Assembly (NCBI GenBank): GCA_022822325.1
Contig: JAJEBW010000040.1
Span: 26,098 to 90,097, forward strand
Origin: Gemmatimonadota bacterium
Lineage (GTDB): Bacteria > Gemmatimonadota > Gemmatimonadetes > Longimicrobiales > Gaopeijiaceae
Length of the DNA: 64,000 nt
Reading direction: 5' to 3'
In this document: piece by piece, positions 1-7,992 of the stretch
Position numbering within the stretch: the stretch's first letter is position 1
Layout of the letters: the number at the start of each line of letters is the position of its first letter
Made by a program: the position numbers and the translations under genes
Notes under the pieces: generated by a model
Told to the model about the DNA's origin: nothing
Database searches by the model: none
What the model saw: the letters and a program-made list of their open reading frames with translations, nothing else

Positions 1-141
1 GGCCAGGCGTTTTGCGGCGCCAGCTTTCGCGCAACCACACGGGACGACGGCGAATCCGGCCGCTTCGGGATCGACTTTGGTGGAGTTTAGCGATATTATG
101 CTGCGAAGATAAACCGCCTGAACTCCCTATAATCGCAAGTC

Positions 142-423
142 ATGGACCCGATCCTGAATCCCTACTCGCCCGGCGCGGGAATGCCGCCTCCGGAGCTCGC
201 CGGCCGCGAGGACATTCTGGAGAAGGTGGCCATCGCGCTGGCCCGCACTCGCGCCTGCCGAAGCGCCAAGAGCGTGATGCTGGTCGGGCTCCGCGGCGTC
301 GGCAAGACGGTGCTGATCGCAAAGGGGATGGTTTGGAGCCCGGGCCATGGCAAGACGGCGTTCACGGTGCCGCGCTTCGACGGCTTCATGCGGCGGATCA
401 TGCCGGGAGCGGGGGGGCGGTAG
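142..423 (+). pseudogene. AAA-type ATP-binding protein with a large internal deletion
   Basis: The 93-residue frame begins like a full-length archaeal-type AAA ATPase: NPYSPGAGMPPPELAGRED, then a clear Walker A, GLRGVGKT, at about residues 49-56. Seven residues later it jumps to KGMVWSPGHGKTAFTVPRFD and FMRRIMP, which I recognise as the extreme C-terminus of the same family, normally about 400 residues. Walker B, the sensors and the C-terminal helical part are missing, so ATP hydrolysis is not expected. The frame stays open across the junction, which points to a fairly recent in-frame deletion. It ends one base before the 3' end of the convergent nuclease gene. Family recognition is from memory of the conserved ends. 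Confidence 0.75.
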
Positions 424-424
424 G

Positions 425-1540
425 TCAATCCTGGCGGATTTCGAGGTCGCTGGCGGGGTAGCCGAAGGCTTTGAGGAGACGGTGGCAGCGTTTTTGGATG
501 GCTTTTGCGGACAGTGTCGTCCCAACGAACAGCTCGGATTGGCCGATGCGTCGGGGTTCCCGTAGATCGCCTGGATCGGTCGAGACCCACGGTTTACGCT
601 TCCCCCAGAGCGGCGTCACAGTCTCCAGGAAGGTACTTTCGTGGCGGGTGTACACTCCCTCGAAGACGCCAAGCAACAACTCCTTCCAGGTATTCGCCTG
701 GGTCTCGGGTCCCCATAGCCGATACGATCGAACCGGAGTTGGGGAAGCTCTCCCTGTTCCCTTCTTTTTCGGCGGCGGATCCACCAGCTCGGGCATGGTC
801 GGGGGTGTTACCCCATCCTCCTCGACGGTGCCACGAGCTTGTGCCGAGTCCGTGGACGTATCGTCCGCTCCCGCTTCCCGCTCCACTGGCTCCGCCATTC
901 CGAGCGCCCTGGCCACCTGGGACGGCGTCGGGTACAGCGCGGTCTTTTCCTTCACCCTTTTCTGGATCAGCTCAACCAATTCCGGGTCGGGTCCGGTCTT
1001 CATCTCCCCCCACACGTGCGGAACCACCGTCTTCAGTCGCTCCTCCTCCCGCAACGCCTTCAACGCTTCCTTCGCGCTTCTCTCCGCGCCCTCACCCGCA
1101 AGGGCTTCACGACCCAAGAATTTGAAGATCCGCTCGGAAAACTCGTGCGCCGATCCTTTGCGAATATCCAGAACCGCAAAGCGGCGGTCCATGGGCGGAC
1201 CCTTCTCGCGCGGCAGGAAAAGCCACCATTCCAGCCCCGTGGTCAGCGCACAGATGTCCACACCCTCGTGGAAGGCATAGGTCAGCATCTGCTCCACATG
1301 ACCCTCAAGTCTCTTGCCCGGAGCCTTGGCCTCGATGAAGGCGACGATGCGCCCGCCGGTTCGCAGCGCAATGTCCATTCGTCCGCGTCCGGTCGCGTGT
1401 TCAAAGAGGACATGTTCTGGATCGTCGCTCGGCCAGCCCAAGTGGGCCAGAATTGGCAGTATCACCCAGTTCTTGGCGCTCTCTTCGTTGGGCGGCTCGG
1501 GCCTCTCCCTCAACTGTCTGATTCTCTCTTCGAGCGACAT
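425..1540 (-). CDS. Type I restriction enzyme R-like (HsdR N-terminal) nuclease-domain protein
   Basis: The protein has 371 residues from ATG 1540 (MSLEERIRQLRER). The frame stays open for another 65 codons upstream, but that extension looks non-coding. The N-terminal half matches HSDR_N/PD-(D/E)XK domains: GRMDIAL followed by AFIEAKAPG supplies the D...ExK catalytic signature. A helical charged stretch comes next, then a Pro/Ser-rich linker around residues 225-265. The C-terminal domain (YRLWGPETQANTWKELL...) is one I do not recognise and could be a DNA-binding or specificity module. No helicase domain is present, so this is not a complete HsdR. No methylase or specificity gene lies beside it, so it may be an orphan nuclease or a regulatory relative. 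Confidence 0.7.
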   Translation of the reverse strand: MSLEERIRQLRERPEPPNEESAKNWVILPILAHLGWPSDDPEHVLFEHATGRGRMDIALRTGGRIVAFIEAKAPGKRLEGHVEQMLTYAFHEGVDICALTTGLEWWLFLPREKGPPMDRRFAVLDIRKGSAHEFSERIFKFLGREALAGEGAERSAKEALKALREEERLKTVVPHVWGEMKTGPDPELVELIQKRVKEKTALYPTPSQVARALGMAEPVEREAGADDTSTDSAQARGTVEEDGVTPPTMPELVDPPPKKKGTGRASPTPVRSYRLWGPETQANTWKELLLGVFEGVYTRHESTFLETVTPLWGKRKPWVSTDPGDLREPRRIGQSELFVGTTLSAKAIQKRCHRLLKAFGYPASDLEIRQD

Positions 1541-1854
1541 GACGTTATTTTGGGTGCGGGTGTACAGGGATGAATCGTCCCGTGCGCGGCGTTCGCGGTC
1601 AGGAGGAATCCGGTCGATGAATGATCCTATCTCAAGTCGCTTCGTTGCGGTACTGCGGCCGCTGCTGGAGGCAAAACGATGTGGACCTGCCCCGCTTTTG
1701 CGGACGGATACCGCCGCCTTTCTGCTTCCCGCCATGACTCACCTCCTTGGTTGCCACCAATGGACAAAGTGTCCGTCATAGCGGGGCAATTCCATCAGCA
1801 AACCGATCTCGGGTGCCCAAGCACGCCAAAGTGCACTTGGAGCGGCCCCGTCGC
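1541..1854. other. Intergenic region without a recognisable gene
   Basis: This 314-bp stretch lies between two minus-strand genes. It is upstream of the nuclease and downstream of the aldolase-like gene. The nuclease frame stays open through much of it, but the residues are low-complexity and basic, with no alignable motif. I see no RNA gene or convincing hairpin terminator. Confidence 0.4.
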
Positions 1855-2736
1855 TCACCCCCCCACCCCCCGCCCCACCCCCACGGCCGCCACATCACTC
1901 ACAATGAACATCCGGAAGCCCTGCTCGATCCTCTCGGCGATGTCCTCCACCCCCGCCGTGATCCCGCACGGCACCCCATGCGCCAGGCACGTGGCCAGCA
2001 CCGCCTGGATCGCCCCCTCCACCGCCTCCATGTCGCCCTCGTAGGCGCGGCGCAGATCGCCCGGCCCCGCGAAGACCACGCTCACCCCCGCGGTCCCCAC
2101 GATCTCCTCCACCCGCTCGACCCCCTCCCGGTCCTCCACGATCAGGATGCTCAGCAGCGACCCCGACGGATTTCCCGGCCAGAGCGCGTCGCCCATCGAC
2201 GAGACCGCCACCGCCGCGTCCTCCGCCGACACCACATGAGGGAAGACGATCGCGGCCATTCCGGCGTCCAGCGCCCGCGCCACATGATCCCGCGCGGCAT
2301 CGGCCCCGTTCCGAATCGGAGGCACCCGCAGAATGAGCGGATGCGGCGGCGCGTCTCCCGAACCCTCGGCGATTCCCGCCAGGTATTCGCCCGCCGTCTC
2401 CAGGTCGAAAGGACCCGATTCGAGTGAATAGAAGACGAAATCGAGCTCGCGGTTGGCCCCCATGATCGCGCCCTGCTCGCGGGTGCCCGGTCCGGGGAAA
2501 GCGCCGAAGACCGGCCGGCCGGCAGCGAGAAGCTCGATCAGCGCGGAGGCGTCGGCGGACTCGAAGGCGGACGCGTCGCCCGAGGCGGATGGCGAATCGG
2601 CGTCGGGGGCGCCGGACTGCTCGGGGGCGGCGCAGGCAACGGCCAGGGTCAGCGCCAGGACCGGAACCGCGCGAAGGAACGGAGGGCGGAGGGCGGCGCG
2701 CAACGGGCCGCAGCGGCGAGACGGGAGACGGGACAT
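1855..2736 (-). CDS. HpcH/HpaI aldolase-family lipoprotein
   Basis: The protein has 293 residues from ATG 2736 (MSRLPSRRCG). This start was chosen because it places a hydrophobic signal (LALTLAVAC) with a lipobox Cys before a low-complexity acidic/Ser linker. The mature part resembles the HpcH/HpaI (2-keto-3-deoxy-acid aldolase / citrate lyase beta) TIM barrel: ELDFVFYSLESGPFD, MAAIVFPHVVSAEDA and a substrate-loop-like VFAGPGDL. Family members bind a divalent metal and cleave or form pyruvate-type enolates in the cytoplasm. A lipid-anchored, exported version is unusual and may have lost the activity or act on extracytoplasmic keto-acids. A ~63-bp dispersed repeat lies about 100 bp upstream. 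Confidence 0.7.
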   Translation of the reverse strand: MSRLPSRRCGPLRAALRPPFLRAVPVLALTLAVACAAPEQSGAPDADSPSASGDASAFESADASALIELLAAGRPVFGAFPGPGTREQGAIMGANRELDFVFYSLESGPFDLETAGEYLAGIAEGSGDAPPHPLILRVPPIRNGADAARDHVARALDAGMAAIVFPHVVSAEDAAVAVSSMGDALWPGNPSGSLLSILIVEDREGVERVEEIVGTAGVSVVFAGPGDLRRAYEGDMEAVEGAIQAVLATCLAHGVPCGITAGVEDIAERIEQGFRMFIVSDVAAVGVGRGVGG

Positions 2737-2836
2737 GGGCTTGGCGACTCGGTTCTGAAGGCGAAGGAACGACCGGGGACCCGATCGGCGACCGGATCTT
2801 ATGCTATGGACCGGAACCGCCGGACAACAGGGGATT

Positions 2837-2899
2837 GGGGTTGCGCGCGCACCTTGGAGCTCGCGGCCGCCGCCCGGGCCGGCCCGCGCAGGGGCCGGG
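2837..2899. repeat. Dispersed GC-rich repeat, copy 1
   Basis: This copy matches 48514-48574 and 55690-55750. Each has a left core GGGGTTGCGCGCGCACC, a variable 10-14 bp spacer, GCGGCCGCC, and a right core containing CGGGCCGGCCCGCGCAGGGG. The left core holds the palindrome TGCGCGCGCA. On the minus strand the right core can fold into a 7-bp GC stem (CCGGCCC/GGGCCGG) with a 6-nt loop. The rest of the 378-bp gap (2737-3114) shows no gene. Confidence 0.8.
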
Positions 2900-3114
2900 C
2901 GGACCGCTCCCACGCCGCCGCCCTCGAGCGACCGCGATCCCGCGGCCCCGTTCGTCGGCGCGAGCGGCCGGCGCGAGAATCATGGGCTTCAACTGGTTCC
3001 GCCGGGCAAAGAGATATACCTTGTTCGCCCCGGACAGATCATCCGGCACGCTTGTCATCCGGACCCATCGTCCGGCACACTCGCCAACGCAACCACACCC
3101 AGGGAGAAGTCACC

Positions 3115-3765
3115 ATGGCGAACGCAAGACTGGCAATCACCGCTCTCGGAACCGCCGTCCTCGTGGCGGCCGCAGCGCAGACGGCCTCCGCCCAGAGCGC
3201 GGCCCACCGTCACATCGGGCACGTCGGCGACAGCTTCAACGGCACGCCCGACAATGTGGGTCTCCTCGCCGCCGCCCAGGCCGAGGCCGAGGTCGCCGCG
3301 CAACATGCGGGGCTCGCGGCGGAGGCGGGGGATCTGGCGGGAATCCAGCGCCACGTCACCCACGTGCTCCACGCGGTCGATCCTTCCACCGCCGAACGGG
3401 GACCGGGACGGGGCTACGGACTGGCCCGGGCCGCCAACGGCTGCGCACAGCACATCGGGATGGCGGGCGAATCGGACGACGCCTCCGACGCGGTCAAGAC
3501 CCACGCGAACCATGTCGGAACCGCCTGCGGCAACGTCGCGAGCTGGGCCGAAGGGATCGCCGCCAAGGCCGCCGAGGTGGCCGCCGCCACCGATATGGCG
3601 GCCGCGAAGGCGCTGGCGGAGGAGATCATCGGCATGGTCAACGCGATCGTGAATGGAGTGGACGCCGATGGCAACGGCCGGGTCTCCTGGGGCGAGGGCG
3701 AAGGCGGGCTCGCGCAGGCCGCCACGCATCTTCGCCTGATGAAGGAGGCCGAGGGACTGGGCTGA
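3115..3765 (+). CDS. Exported His-rich small protein of unknown function
   Basis: The protein has 216 residues. ATG 3115 is preceded by an AGGGAGAA ribosome-binding site. A signal peptide (about residues 1-26, ending TASAQS) directs it to the periplasm. The mature chain is Ala-rich and helical with regularly spaced histidines: HRHIGHVGDSF, RHVTHVLHAVD, CAQHIGM, THANHVGTACGN. It ends with an EF-hand-like acidic loop, DADGNGRVSWGE. The His/Cys pattern suggests metal or haem binding, but I do not recognise a family. A CxxCH cytochrome gene starts 20 bp downstream, so the two are probably co-transcribed and may work together in periplasmic electron transfer (inference). Confidence 0.75.
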   Translation: MANARLAITALGTAVLVAAAAQTASAQSAAHRHIGHVGDSFNGTPDNVGLLAAAQAEAEVAAQHAGLAAEAGDLAGIQRHVTHVLHAVDPSTAERGPGRGYGLARAANGCAQHIGMAGESDDASDAVKTHANHVGTACGNVASWAEGIAAKAAEVAAATDMAAAKALAEEIIGMVNAIVNGVDADGNGRVSWGEGEGGLAQAATHLRLMKEAEGLG

Positions 3766-3785
3766 GCGCCATCCCCGGAACTGCC

Positions 3786-4259
3786 ATGAAATCGACACGA
3801 CTTGCACATTCGGCACCGAGTGCGTCCGCGATCCTCGTTGCGGCCGCCATCCTGGCCGGCGTCGGCGCCCTCCCCTTCGACGGCCCCGCTTCTCCGACCC
3901 CGCTGGATTCGGCCCCGCTCGCCACCGGCGCCGACCCGTCCGCCCCGGCCACCGCGCAGGACAGCGTCAGCTTCGCCGAGGACATCCTGCCGATCTTCCG
4001 CGCCCGTTGCGCCGAGTGCCACGGGGCCGAGGACGAGAATGGCGAGGTGCGCACCGAGGTCAGCCTGAATCTGCTCGAATATGAAAGGGTGATGGCCGGC
4101 TCCGAATTCGGCACGGTCATCGAGGCCGGCGACCCCGAGGGCAGCTTCCTCCTGGACATGATCGTCGCCGGCGACATGCCCGAGACGGGCGATCCGGTGC
4201 CCGAGGAAGAGATCGCGCTGATCCGCGCGTGGATCGTGGCGGGGGCACCAAACAACTGA
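3786..4259 (+). CDS. Single-haem c-type cytochrome (planctomycete-type cytochrome C domain)
   Basis: The protein has 157 residues. An N-terminal hydrophobic signal (about residues 13-30) is followed by a Pro/Ala linker. The domain SFAEDILPIFRARCAECHGA carries one CxxCH haem site at about residues 76-80. It continues with LNLLEYERVMAGSEFGTVI, DPEGSFLLDMIV and IRAWIVAGAPNN at the end, the typical course of the PSCyt1/cytochrome_C_7-like domains often fused to large planctomycete-type proteins. Here it is a stand-alone periplasmic domain. It lies 20 bp after the His-rich exported protein and 100 bp before the LRR lipoprotein. The electron partner is unknown. Confidence 0.85.
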   Translation: MKSTRLAHSAPSASAILVAAAILAGVGALPFDGPASPTPLDSAPLATGADPSAPATAQDSVSFAEDILPIFRARCAECHGAEDENGEVRTEVSLNLLEYERVMAGSEFGTVIEAGDPEGSFLLDMIVAGDMPETGDPVPEEEIALIRAWIVAGAPNN

Positions 4260-4359
4260 TTCCGGGTACGCCGGTGGGATGGGGGCGCGGCGCGGTCCGG
4301 CCGCCCCTCTCGACGGCATGAACACTGATCCGAATCCATCTTCCCCACCGGAGGAACCC

Positions 4360-7300
4360 ATGACGCTGGAACGGCCGCCGTTGCACCCTCGCGGCACCTC
4401 TGACCGCCGCCCCTTCGCCCCCATCCCTCTTCGCCCCGCACGCGCCTTTCCGGTCTCTGCGCTCCTGGCGAGCCTTGCCCTTGGCGGCTGCGACTTCTTT
4501 GGCCAGGAACCCGACGAGGCGCCGCAGGCCGTCGGCCGGATCGATCGGATTCTGCTTCCGGAGGGCAGATCCGCCGACGTCGATCTCTCGGCGCACTTCC
4601 GCGATCCCGAGGGCGAGGCGCTGACCTTCAGCGCCAGCTCTTCGACCCCGGACGTCGTCGCCGTCGCGACCGCGGGAAGCATCGCCACCGTCTCGGCGCT
4701 CGGACCGGGATTCGTGACGGTGGTGGTCACCGCGATGGACCCCTCCGGACAATCCGGCCAGCAGGCCTTCGAGGTCGTCGTACCGGCCACGCCCGTCATT
4801 CAGTTGGCCGCGCCCCACGGCGAGGGCCCCGAGGCCGATGGCGCCAAAATCCCCCTCTCCCTCTCGGCGCCCCCGGCGGTCCCGATCACGGTTCGCTACA
4901 CCTTGGGCGCCGACCGCGACGACGAGACTGCGGACGCCGACGAGAGCGACTTCCTGGGCGGCGTGGCGGGATCGCTGGAGATCGCGGCGGGGGCCACCGA
5001 GGCGGCGATCGCGGTGGCATTCGTCGACGACGACGAGATCGAGCCCACCCGCGAGCACTTCACCATCACCCTGGACGACCCCGCTGCGGACGCGGCCTAC
5101 AAGCTGGGCGCGGCGATTCGGGGCGCCGGCGCCATTGCGGAAGGCGTGTGCGACCGGACGCCGGAGGTGCGAGACGCGATCCTCGAAGGGATCGAAATGG
5201 ACGATTGCGCGGCGCCCCGGGACGAGTCTCTCCGCGAGATTCCCTTTCTGCTCGTCACCTCCGGGGAAAACTCGTCGGGCTGGCGCGAGGACGCGGAAAT
5301 TTTGCCGCCCGCGATCTGCGACGCCGAATCCATTCATTCTCCCAGAGCGACCTCGGGCTGGACGTTGCCGGGAGCGACCGACCCCTGCGCCGAACCGAGC
5401 GACCCTTCCCATGACATCCACCCGCCCCGGGCGCGCGCCGCGACCTCGGGCGCGACCACCCTCAAGCCGAAGGACTTCGCCGGACTCGACAACCTCTTCC
5501 TCCTGGCGATCGTCGACACCGAGATCGAAACGCTTCCGCCGGAGATCTTTTCGGGGCTGGGCAGTCTCTTTCAGCTCGCCCTGGTGAGGAACCGCCTCGC
5601 CACCCTGCCTGCGGGAATCTTCGACGATCAGTCATCGCTCTACTCGCTGGTTCTGCAATCGAACCAACTGACCGACCTCCCCGACGGAGTTTTTTCGGGG
5701 CTGGAGTCCCTGGGGCAACTCCTCCTCGACTTCAACCAACTCACCCGCATTCCCGCGGAAGTCGGCGCCCTTGCCAGCCTGGAGGACTTCTCGGTCAGCT
5801 CCAACCGGCTGTCCGCACTCCCCGCCCAGGGACCGCCCGCGCTGGTTTCGCTCCATCTGGGCGACAACGAATTCGCCGAAATTCCCGCCGGATGGCTGAC
5901 CGCAAGCGAGACGCTGGCCGAGGTCTATCTGCAGGACAACCGGATCGCGGCCCTGCCCGCGCAACCCTTCCCCTCCCTGCCCAACCTTCGCACCCTCTTT
6001 CTCTACAACAACGAAATCGACGGAATCCGGCCGGGAACATTCGCGAATCTTCCCTCGCTCGCGCACCTGATCCTTGCGGGAAACCGGATTGAAGCGATTC
6101 CGCCGGACGCCTTCGCCAACCTCGACAGCCTGGAGTGGCTGGCGTTGAGCGACAACCGGATCGCGGCGCTGCCGAACGACGCCCTCGAGGGACTTGCATC
6201 GCTGAGGCGGCTCTGGCTGTCGCAGAACCCGATCGCCGAGCTGCAAGCCGGAACCTTCGGAGGACTGTCGGAGCTCGAGCTTCTGTCGCTGGCGAGCACC
6301 GAACTCACCGAACTCGACGACGAACTCTTCGCCGACCTGGACAGCCTCGAGATTCTCTTCCTCAACGAAGGCGAACTGACCGCGCTTCCCCCCGGCCTTC
6401 TGCGGCGCCTTCCATCGCTGGAGAGACTTGAGGCGCCGGAAAACCGCATTGCGCAGCTCCCGGAGGGCTTCTTCATCGGCCATCCGGGGCTCCGCGCGCT
6501 GGACCTTTCGGACAATCCCGGAGCGCCCTTCCCGCTGAATGTAATGGTTGCGCGCTCGGACACCGCCGAGATCCTCGCGCCGGGGCCGGGCCGGATCTCC
6601 GCGCGGATCCCGACGGGCGCACCCTTCAATCTGAAGCTCCCGTTGGCGGTGCACGGGGGCCGGAGCACCGCCGGATCCCTGCGACTTCTCGCGGGAGAAG
6701 AGACCTCGAACGAGGCGACGGTGGAGCGGACGATGGGCGAGGCCGGTACCCAGGTGAGCGCCGGACCCCCGCCGCGCATTCCCTCGGGCTTCACGGGGAT
6801 CTCCCTCGAAGTCGGCGATCCGATCGTCCTCTTCGGCAAGCTGGACAACCACGCCCCGGTCGCGTTGCGCGAGATTCCGAATCACCGGCTGCGGATGGGC
6901 GGCGACGGGTACGCCTTCGACGGTTCCCCCCACTTCCGCGACATCGACGGCGACGAGCTGACCTTCACCTTCCATCTCTCGAACCCGGACGTGGCCTCCG
7001 TTGCGCAGCTCGCCTCGCAGGTCGCGCTCGAGCCCACCCAACCGGGCAACACGCAGGTCACGATCACCGCCACCGATCCCGGCGGACTGAGCGCCAGCCT
7101 CTCCTTCACGGTCCTGGTGCGCGGATTCATCCCCGGCGCCTACGACATGGATCTGATCATGGTGGATTCGATGAGCGCCGAGCTGGAGGCCATCTTCGAG
7201 AGCGCCGCCGAGTGGTGGATGACCATTCTGCGCGACACCGAGCTTCCCGATGTGCCGACGGGCGAGCTCTCCCGGCTGGGGTGCGCCGGAATCTCGTCCG

Positions 7301-7989
7301 AGACGACCATTGCCAGCGTCGACGAATTGGTGATCGTCGTCGCGACGCCGGAGATCGACGGCCGCGGGGGCGCGCTCGCCGGGGCCACCTTCTGCGCTCT
7401 CCGCGAGGAGTCGATGCTGCCCTTCATGGGGGTGATTCAGTTCGATCTTGACGATCTGAATTGGCTCATGGAGGAGGGGCAGGCGGACGAGGTCGAGGAG
7501 ATCGTCCTCCACGAGATGGGCCATGTGCTCGGGATCGGCACCCTCTGGGATGTCTTCGATCTGCTTCGCGATCCGTCGCTCGGAGGCCCGGCGGACGCCG
7601 ACACGCACTACGCGGGGCCGCTGGCCGTCGCCGCCTTCGACGAAGCGGGCGGAGTGGAATACGAGGGGGGCAAGGTTCCGGTCGAGAACGAGGCCGGGCC
7701 GGGATCGGGCGATTCGCACTGGCGACAATCGGTGATGGTGACCGAGCTGATGACGCCCTACGCCTCGATCGGCGTGACCGACGAGCTGAGCGCGATCACG
7801 ATCCAGTCGCTGGCCGATCTGGGCTACCGGGTGGACGTCGGTTTGGCCGACCCGTACAGGCTTCCCGGCGTTGCGGCGGGGGCGCTGGCCGGCGTCGAGC
7901 GGATTTCGCTGGCGAACGACGTGTTGCGCACGCCGGTGATTGTGGTGGACGAGAATGGGCGCGTCGTCGGCATCGCGAGGAGGAATTGA
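4360..7989 (+). CDS. LRR lipoprotein with Calx-beta and leishmanolysin-like metalloprotease domains
   Basis: The protein has 1209 residues. ATG 4360 follows GGAGGA and was chosen over in-frame 4279. A lipobox (LASLALGGC) precedes, in order: an Ig/cadherin-like domain (FRDPEGEALTFSA); a Calx-beta-like domain (about 150-250; VDDDEIEPTREHFTI); a VCDRTPEVRDAI motif that caps LRRs in this family; an odd ~100-residue insertion; about 15 LRRs (residues ~368-725); a second Ig-like domain; and an M8-type protease. The protease shows HEMGHVLGIG (H1051, E1052, H1055), a distant third zinc ligand in SHWR (H1120) and a Met-turn ELMTP (M1131), the leishmanolysin arrangement. It is probably a surface-anchored protease with an LRR recognition region. 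Substrate unknown. Confidence 0.85.
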   Translation: MTLERPPLHPRGTSDRRPFAPIPLRPARAFPVSALLASLALGGCDFFGQEPDEAPQAVGRIDRILLPEGRSADVDLSAHFRDPEGEALTFSASSSTPDVVAVATAGSIATVSALGPGFVTVVVTAMDPSGQSGQQAFEVVVPATPVIQLAAPHGEGPEADGAKIPLSLSAPPAVPITVRYTLGADRDDETADADESDFLGGVAGSLEIAAGATEAAIAVAFVDDDEIEPTREHFTITLDDPAADAAYKLGAAIRGAGAIAEGVCDRTPEVRDAILEGIEMDDCAAPRDESLREIPFLLVTSGENSSGWREDAEILPPAICDAESIHSPRATSGWTLPGATDPCAEPSDPSHDIHPPRARAATSGATTLKPKDFAGLDNLFLLAIVDTEIETLPPEIFSGLGSLFQLALVRNRLATLPAGIFDDQSSLYSLVLQSNQLTDLPDGVFSGLESLGQLLLDFNQLTRIPAEVGALASLEDFSVSSNRLSALPAQGPPALVSLHLGDNEFAEIPAGWLTASETLAEVYLQDNRIAALPAQPFPSLPNLRTLFLYNNEIDGIRPGTFANLPSLAHLILAGNRIEAIPPDAFANLDSLEWLALSDNRIAALPNDALEGLASLRRLWLSQNPIAELQAGTFGGLSELELLSLASTELTELDDELFADLDSLEILFLNEGELTALPPGLLRRLPSLERLEAPENRIAQLPEGFFIGHPGLRALDLSDNPGAPFPLNVMVARSDTAEILAPGPGRISARIPTGAPFNLKLPLAVHGGRSTAGSLRLLAGEETSNEATVERTMGEAGTQVSAGPPPRIPSGFTGISLEVGDPIVLFGKLDNHAPVALREIPNHRLRMGGDGYAFDGSPHFRDIDGDELTFTFHLSNPDVASVAQLASQVALEPTQPGNTQVTITATDPGGLSASLSFTVLVRGFIPGAYDMDLIMVDSMSAELEAIFESAAEWWMTILRDTELPDVPTGELSRLGCAGISSETTIASVDELVIVVATPEIDGRGGALAGATFCALREESMLPFMGVIQFDLDDLNWLMEEGQADEVEEIVLHEMGHVLGIGTLWDVFDLLRDPSLGGPADADTHYAGPLAVAAFDEAGGVEYEGGKVPVENEAGPGSGDSHWRQSVMVTELMTPYASIGVTDELSAITIQSLADLGYRVDVGLADPYRLPGVAAGALAGVERISLANDVLRTPVIVVDENGRVVGIARRN

Positions 7990-7992
7990 ACC

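Noticed and set aside
1541..1735. N-terminal extension of the nuclease
   Set aside because: The open frame continues, but the peptide is basic and low-complexity, and the MSLEERIRQLRER start is family-like.
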